In this document: positions 58,114 to 64,000 of the stretch, one piece after another | How the letters are laid out: each line of letters starts with the position of its first letter | How positions within the stretch are numbered: position 1 is the first letter of the stretch | Origin: Asterias rubens | Lineage: Eukaryota > Echinodermata > Asteroidea > Forcipulatida > Asteriidae | Assembly: GCF_902459465.1 (NCBI RefSeq) | Contig: NC_047080.1 | Span: forward strand, 10,824,866 to 10,888,865 | Reading direction: 5' to 3' | Length of the DNA stretch: 64,000 bases | Made by a program: the position numbers and the translations under genes | Notes under the pieces: model-generated | Database searches by the model: none | What the model was told of the DNA's origin: nothing | What the model saw: the letters and a program-made list of their open reading frames with translations, nothing else

Positions 58114-61100
58114 ATGCCTCGATCCAACAAAAAGAAATATAAATCTCAACCACCAAGTCACCATGCTCGCCCAAAGCAGCCTGTCAAGCCAGTCGCTGCC
58201 TATAGCCCGAGAGTCCAGAGTGAAGTCCAAGCTCTATTTGAGAAGAAGTTTGCCTTTATTAAGCCAGACAGGGGGCTGGTGTGGGCCTTGCCATTAGCGG
58301 AAACACTCTTCACTGCACCTGTTGTGAAGGTGTGTATAGATCAAGGTTCTAGGACAATGAGGTGGGGTAGGGGTACTCCTAGAACTATGTTGTTCGTTCC
58401 GATATTGTCTCCGTTCATGGAGACGATAGCGGAACAAACATTATAGTTCTAGGAGTAGAGTAGGGGGTCCGCAGTACTGCCTTGTAACTTTGATTCAAAG
58501 TCGGAGAATAACTGTAAAAACAATTTAGACAAAACAATAGACCGATCCATTCGGCTCCGCCCACGACGCACGTGTGAGAAAGAACACGTGAGCCTCTCCA
58601 ATGCCTTTCTGCACAATCTGCCGTGCACGCCAAGCATACGCGCACGCATGTCGGACCTTGGTGTTGGACCTTCGTTGCGTTGTGATTGGTCAATACGCAA
58701 TGGGGCGGAGCTTAATGGATCGGTCTATTGCAAATAAAGACCTGGAATTATATGGCATGTATATAGGGTTGTGAATATTGTACTGCATACTAATTCTAAA
58801 AAGGTTTGAAACCTAACAAGATTCTGGTCAAATCAGAACAGGGGATGTTCTTTAGTTGTAAATACTTAAAGAATTATTTATCAAAACATTTTATCTCAGG
58901 ACTGGGATCCCATCTTAACTGGTTACAAAGCGGAGTTGAACGACCTGAAGTGCAAACTGTCAGACAAGGAGATCCGAGCCTGGCACCAGCACACCTCGTT
59001 CACACATCGGTCAGCCCTCGTCATTCCTCATCTGCGTTGCAATGTATGGGCAGAGCTCTGCACACAGGTTAGTCCTTGAAAACAGAGACGTTGAATTAAT
59101 CCCCAGCACACACGGCAACTGTCTTGGTGCCCTTTGAAAGGTTTCAAATTTACATTTTCATCATAGAAGTGCCCCTTTCAAGAGGGCAATCGATATGCTC
59201 CTTCAAGAATGAAAGATGATGCCTGACACATCATTTCATGATGAGTTGAAGTTAGAACTCGGAGTGTGTTGGAAGGGGGATCTCAACAATTGTATTCACT
59301 TTCAGTTTCTGCTAACCTGGAAGATACAATTAACCAGTTTCCTAAACCTGTCCGATTTCTAGAAACATGTATATTTGCTGTTTTGGATATCAAGAAGAAA
59401 GCTAGGAGGTCTTGCAAAAGTCACCTGCCCCCACCCTTATATACATATATAAATTTTGTTCTTATAAAGCGTGTACTTTATTACTCCTGCATACTGAGAA
59501 CTTTCCTCAAACTTTCTCCACTCTCCTACAACCCCATGCTGCTTATATCCATCTTCAAGATACTTTATCCCTTTTCTAAAACTTTGACGCAGGCGTGGTG
59601 TAAGTTCTATGAGATTCTGTCATCGTACGACATCATCCAACGTGGGCTCTACGCCAAGGAAGCTAAGCCATTCACATCAGTACATCTATGTGAGGCACCA
59701 GGGGCATTCGTTACCAGCTTGAATCATTTCATGAAGAGGCATGGTAGACTTAGGAACCTCACGTGGAACTGGACTGCCACAACACTCAATCCGTATTATG
59801 AAGGTAACTTTACTGGGACACAGCTGCCTACTCAATCTGATTCGGCCAAAACTTTCCTGATAACAAACTTTCCAATCTACTGCTAACACTGCCAGACACA
59901 CCAGGGCAAACCCGTTCTCTTCTCACATGACTCTTTCAATGGACCTAAGGCTGTTACATCATGTTTGAAGGAAACAGAAATAACTTAACAAAACAGCAAA
60001 CAGCAATTTAAGCTATTGAAGACACCTTATAATATTGAAGTCTCATATAGCGCACGTATCTACCAACAAGGTACTCAAGGCGCCTTAGTACATACATTTA
60101 TACAGAAAGAGAGGTTATTGAAAGTTATGAATTCTGAGCCCCCATTATGTAGCACCTGACAAAGTGCTACAGCGCATTGAGCAGCCACAGCCAGGATAAG
60201 TGCACTGGGTTCTTTTACATGGGTTACACAACACATGGGACCAACCGCTTTATGTCCCATCCAAAGGACGAAGCAATGGTTAAGTGTCTTGCTTAAGGAC
60301 ACAAGTGTCACGGCTGGGGATTCGAACCCACACTCTGCTGATCAGAAACACCAGAGTTTGAATTCGGTGCTCTTAACCGCTGGGCCATGACACTTCCACC
60401 TTTTAGTTTGCAAAATCTTTCATTCCTATAGGAAACAGTACAGATGCAATGATTGCTGACGATCGCTTCATCCTGCAAACACAAGACCGATGGTTCTTCG
60501 GAGACGACAACACCGGTGACTTGATGAACCCTGACAATCTGACGTCATTGAGAGAACGGCTCAAGACCAAATCAGTCCAACTGGTAATATTAGATTTGTG
60601 GATTGGACACTTTAGTGTTTTATTTCATTTCAATTATTCTGGTTGTGTAGCCAAGTACTCAAGGGGAGAAAATAAGAAGATAAGGAAGGAATTTTTAGTT
60701 TTAGGTGTGGGAGGAAAAAAAACAACGAATTATTCCAAGGAAAACCCTTACATGCTGTGTGTGGACTTACACATGTCACAATGCTAGAAGAAGTAAGATC
60801 CATTTGAACAAACTTAAACTTTCAGATTTAAAAGCCATCAATTTATTTTCTGTATGATCTTCATAACTAGTCCCGCCTCTTTACAGGTAACAGCCGATGG
60901 GAGCATCAACTGCCAGAATGACCCTGCCGAGCAGGAGATTGTCGTCTCCCAGCTCCATTACTGTGAAGTCATAACGGCAATGACGCTTTTAGCAGCGGGT
61001 GGGACCTTCGTTTTGAAGATGTTTACTCTGTATGAGCACCAGACTGCGTGTTTGATGTATCTACTCAACTGTACATTCCAACAGGTAGGGATTCAGAATT

Positions 61101-62783
61101 TATTTTCTTTGAAGACTTGGGAGCTTTGTTTTTGGCAAACAAAAAGATACAGGTATATAATGCTCCTATTCACTGCTGTTCCCATTTTGAGGCTCTACAA
61201 ACAAACAGCTGACTGTTTCTTCAATTTGTTCTAGGTTCATGTTTGTAAACCAGCTACAAGTAAATCTGGAAATTCTGAGGTATACGTTGTGTGTCTCGGT
61301 TTCCTTGGGCAGCAAAGTGTAGAGACATACATGCCAAGGTTACTCAGTAAATTTGGTAAGTTATAATAAATATTTTTTATGTTTGAAAAACAAAATTATT
61401 CATTGAATTAGTTTGTAAATTTGTTCATGTTTTGGGGAAATGTGGTTGAATGGCTGCTGAACTTGAGTGATAAGTGCGTCATTGTTCTATCAAAACGCCA
61501 ACAAGAGATATTAAACAATTTTTGGGTGGCGTGATCAGCTGCCTGTCAAACCCTTGATGCTGCACTACCAAAGCCTTGTAATGCAAATTTTTTTTGAGGG
61601 ATGTTAGTGCAGAATATCTGTGGTAAGCAGAGGTGGTAAGCACCGCTGGAGGACAACCAAGAGGGAACTTTTTTATTGTAGCAAGCGCCATGAGCACCTT
61701 CTTTGTGGATACCTGCACTATAGAAGGCGTCATTATTATTATTATTATGAAATTGGGACTTGGTTGTCACACTTTTCTTGCATCTGTAGTTTTCCTAACT
61801 GTAAGTTGTGAATGCTTGACTCATGAATGGCTAAATGTACTAAACACATCTGAACCAAACCAAGGGTAAGAAATTAGGGTTTAGAAGCTCTTGAAAATAA
61901 AGTTTTAGAAGTTCTCCAAAGTAAAGTTTTAGAAGTTCACCAAAGTAAAATTTGTGCCTCCAAATATTTTTCCAGGTCCTGCTGAATCCTTTCAAGCTCT
62001 CTTCGCACCATCCGATATCCCATTCTCATTTCTCTCCCAGCTTCGCAATTGCACGTCCATCTTCAAGGATTACCAAATGAAGACCATCGCGCAAAACATT
62101 TCACTCTACCCAACGATGTCTGATGAAGAGCGCCACCACTTGACCCAAGTCAGAGAATGTTGCTGTCAAGTGTACGTAGAGCGTTACGCGGTGCATAGCA
62201 TCAGGAAACAGGAGAAGATTTGTTCAGATATGTCCAAGGTATGAGGAGAGAATAGTTTTTTGACGGCATATCAACAAAGCAGAAAACCAAATCAAAAATC
62301 AGACCAACAACAGACCCCTGGAGGCTCCTTGCTGGTTCCCTGGGCCATGGTTTGGGTTTCTTTTGCCGAGTCGTTAGAGTGTAGGTACCTAAAGAAAAGT
62401 CTGGCATTTGGTGTTTTTCTAGTTGGTTCCCATCACCCAGATGCAACTGTGTAGTTGTGATTGGGGTAATGATTGTTATTGTAAATGAATATTCACTGGG
62501 TCATGGGTTTGAAACCCACTCGAGAAAATACTTGTGGATTATTTGTTCACTTGCCCCGGGAAAGTACTGAGTATACAGTGCTGTGAAATCTTTCTGTTTT
62601 TAGGGTAAGAACACCAGAGCAGCCGTGGGTATGTTCAGCAAGACTTCCACCAAGAGACTTCATGGTACATTCTTCGAGAGACATCAACAGGAGAGCGGAC
62701 ACTGGATTCAACGACTCAGCTTTGAGTATGACCAGCTCTCCATCATGGAGCCGGGGTCAAAGGTCATCACCCAGACAATCCAG
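58114..62783 (+). CDS. CMTR2: Cap-specific mRNA 2'-O-methyltransferase 2, first 8 coding exons
   Basis: Transfers methyl from S-adenosylmethionine to the 2'-O of the second transcribed nucleotide, making cap 2 on mRNA and snRNA. Exons 58114-58329, 58900-59067, 59593-59803, 60432-60583, 60887-61084, 61235-61355, 61976-62238 and 62604-62783 join in phase to 503 codons. Basic N-terminus [10 protein letters not shown]. The RrmJ/FtsJ-type domain shows AWCKFYEIL (catalytic Lys), the SAM-binding [46 protein letters not shown] (Asp), [26 protein letters not shown] (Lys) and [20 protein letters not shown]. All three members of the K-D-K set are present. The human protein has about 770 residues, so the C-terminal non-catalytic domain lies past 62783, either beyond the window or in exons I cannot recognise. 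An unspliced reading stops at 62853-62855. Confidence 0.93.
58374..58457. repeat. Long hairpin in CMTR2 intron 1
   Basis: TACTCCTAGAACTAT and ATAGTTCTAGGAGTA are exact complements at the tips. The stem continues through GTTCC/GGAAC and GTCTCC/GGAGAC to a six-base loop GTTCAT: nearly 39 paired positions with few mismatches. Confidence 0.85.
58535..58730. mobile_element. MITE with 28-bp inverted ends
   Basis: CAATAGACCGATCCATTCGG and its complement near TTAATGGATCGGTCTATTG, extended inward by GCTCCGCCC / GGGCGGAGC. The interior is GC-rich relative to the intron and non-coding. Confidence 0.9.
59100..59240 (-). repeat. Repeat C fragment in CMTR2 intron 2
   Basis: TCTTGGTGCCCTTTGAAAGG, TAGAAGTGCCCCTTTCAAGA and GAATGAAAGATGATGCCTG fit the minus orientation of the family, diverged. 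Confidence 0.5.
60140..60397 (-). mobile_element. SINE-1, best copy
   Basis: Minus strand: TGTCATGGCCCAGCGGTTAA (A box), long variable arm, GTGTGGGTTCGAATCCCCAG (B box), then CACTTGTGTCCTTAAGCAAG and a body with GTTGGTCCCATGTGTTGTGT. About 255 bp. It lies ~35 bp before CMTR2 exon 4. Confidence 0.85.
62495..62585 (+). mobile_element. SINE-2 fragment before CMTR2 exon 8
   Basis: TGGGTTTGAAACCCACTCGA (degraded B box), then CGGGAAAGTACTGAGTATAC tail. The head is eroded. Confidence 0.6.
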
Positions 62784-64000
62784 GTAGGCTGCCGTAATGA
62801 AGATAAACTTGAGGAGACAGTTGAAAACAATCTCTTGTGCTTCAAAGTAGTTTGAAGAAAAACCGTGACTGCTTGAAAGATCATGTTGTGTCACTGCAAA
62901 GTTATTGACCAATTAGGGAGACCCCCATTGTTTGGACTAAATTGCTCAGTTAGAATAGCACCAGCACGTTAGGTCAAAGGTTCACATCCTACTCTGGTAA
63001 GTTTATAGCAGGCTAGTGGAGACCACTAGAAACTCAATCCGCAGCAGTGAAGTTAATACCAAAAGACTCCACAATCCACTATGCAAAAGTAGTAATCACA
63101 GCCGCTTTCCTACCTTCCGTCCAGGTACTAGTTAACGAGCAGGACAATTCTTTTCAGTATTCTCCCAAAATCCAAAATCTACTCTGCGGCAGTAGAATAG
63201 TTATAGCAAGACAAGTTCATAGAAACAAATCTACAAATCTACAAAAATGCTGTTACTGCTAACTGAACAATTCATACATTCACCCCAATCACAATTGTAA
63301 CTTTGACAACAATTTTCAAGACAATGCCATTTTCTTGAATAAAAACTTAGAATATCGAGGAGTTAATGCCAGGTGAGGTGTCTACATGGAGAGTGATAGT
63401 TGGTAAGAAGCTGACGTCAATCCAAAGCTCATCATTCTGTCTGGCCGAGTCACTGGATGACTGGAACTTAGCATGCACAAACTCACAGGTCAGTTTACTG
63501 ATACTTAAATTTGTACAGCACAAGCGTCGCAAGTAATTATAATTTTTAAACGTAAATTGTGTACCACAAGTTAGAGTTGATGATAAACACATACAAGTTA
63601 GAGTTGATGATGAGTAAATACATGCACTAATGAAGAGTACTACTCATGAGTACCTTTTCAATGACAGAACAAAACTAAATTTATGAGTACCAGAACGAGT
63701 ACTTACACAGTTCATTGAGTAGTTCTACCGTTATAAACCATTTTAATAACAATGAAAGTACTTATTTTCTTCTAATATGCCAATGATTGAGTAGTACTAC
63801 TATTGATGAGTAGCATTTCAATGACATAATGCAACTTCTCAATAGACCCTGTATCACAGTGTGGCCATCTTGATTTTACTCCATTCCAACGTATCAATGT
63901 AACCAAACTGAGGCTGGACGAAATAATAGTCTGGTGCCATGCGCACATGTTAGCATTCATTGCTGTCATTGGAAACAAGGAACATGACCAAGATGGTGAC
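62784..64000. other. CMTR2 intron or 3' flank, unresolved
   Basis: A tRNA-like remnant lies at 62935-63045 (GCTCAGTTAGAATAGCACCA, AAAGGTTCACATCC). A frame after a CTTCCGTCCAG acceptor (63125-63261) could be a CMTR2 exon ending in TAA, but I do not recognise it. A minus-strand frame, 63592-63347, has a coding-like stretch near 63345-63490. 63600-63830 holds repeats of GAGTAGTAC and TTTCAATGACA motifs. Near the right edge CAAGATGG and CCATCTTG suggest an inverted element. Confidence 0.4.

Noticed and set aside
59266-59592. N-terminal part of a long frame running into CMTR2 exon 3
   Set aside because: A clean acceptor lies at 59591-59592 and the upstream residues do not match the family; it is intron.
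63047-63262. Frame with acceptor at 63124 as the last CMTR2 exon
   Set aside because: Phase is possible, but the ~45 residues show no similarity I recognise to the C-terminal domain of CMTR2, which should be ~270 residues. Left unassigned.

Overview
This 64 kb window is animal nuclear DNA. It is AT-rich and intron-dense, with GT-AG introns, tRNA-derived SINEs, many short inverted-repeat elements (MITEs), G/C homopolymer tracts and a large satellite. The gene set and protein similarities, judged from memory of the families, suggest an invertebrate deuterostome, most likely an echinoderm. I could not run a search, so that placement is an inference.

Layout. (1) 1-25.3 kb: argininosuccinate synthase (ASS1, + strand), 13 coding exons that splice in phase to 428 residues. 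Its 16 kb intron 2 holds two antisense piggyBac-derived genes, 7348-9514 and 14656-16699, which are paralogues of each other. Both have long intact reading frames but have lost part of the transposase catalytic triad. (2) 28.3-30.2 kb: ATP6V1G, the V-ATPase stalk subunit G (3 exons, 116 aa). (3) 33.4-38.2 kb: TRUB2, a mitochondrial TruB-family pseudouridine synthase (6 exons, 321 aa). (4) 38.3-48.1 kb: a gene-free block dominated by a 5.85 kb palindrome. Two ~1 kb inverted arms, each carrying tRNA-like modules and a SINE, flank a ~3.8 kb satellite whose monomer is built round a perfect 20-bp palindrome. A third arm copy and satellite fragments lie at 47.1-48.1 kb. (5) 50.2-53.4 kb: HSD17B8 on the minus strand, five exons found; the expected last exon is not recognisable. 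(6) 53.6-55.9 kb: PTRH1, divergent from HSD17B8 across about 0.24 kb. (7) 58.1-62.8 kb: CMTR2, the first eight coding exons; its C-terminal part is not in the window or not recognised.

The genes do not form one pathway. HSD17B8 (mitochondrial fatty-acid synthesis), TRUB2 (mitochondrial RNA modification) and PTRH1 (peptidyl-tRNA rescue) share mitochondrial or translation themes. The set ASS1, TRUB2, PTRH1, ATP6V1G and HSD17B8 recalls human 9q32-q34 plus 6p21, two members of the MHC paralogon. The rest is intron or spacer filled with several dispersed repeat families, called here MITE-A, B, D, E and F, repeat C, repeat G and SINE-1 to SINE-4. These names are local labels. The items most worth follow-up are the inactivated piggyBac pair and the palindromic satellite element.
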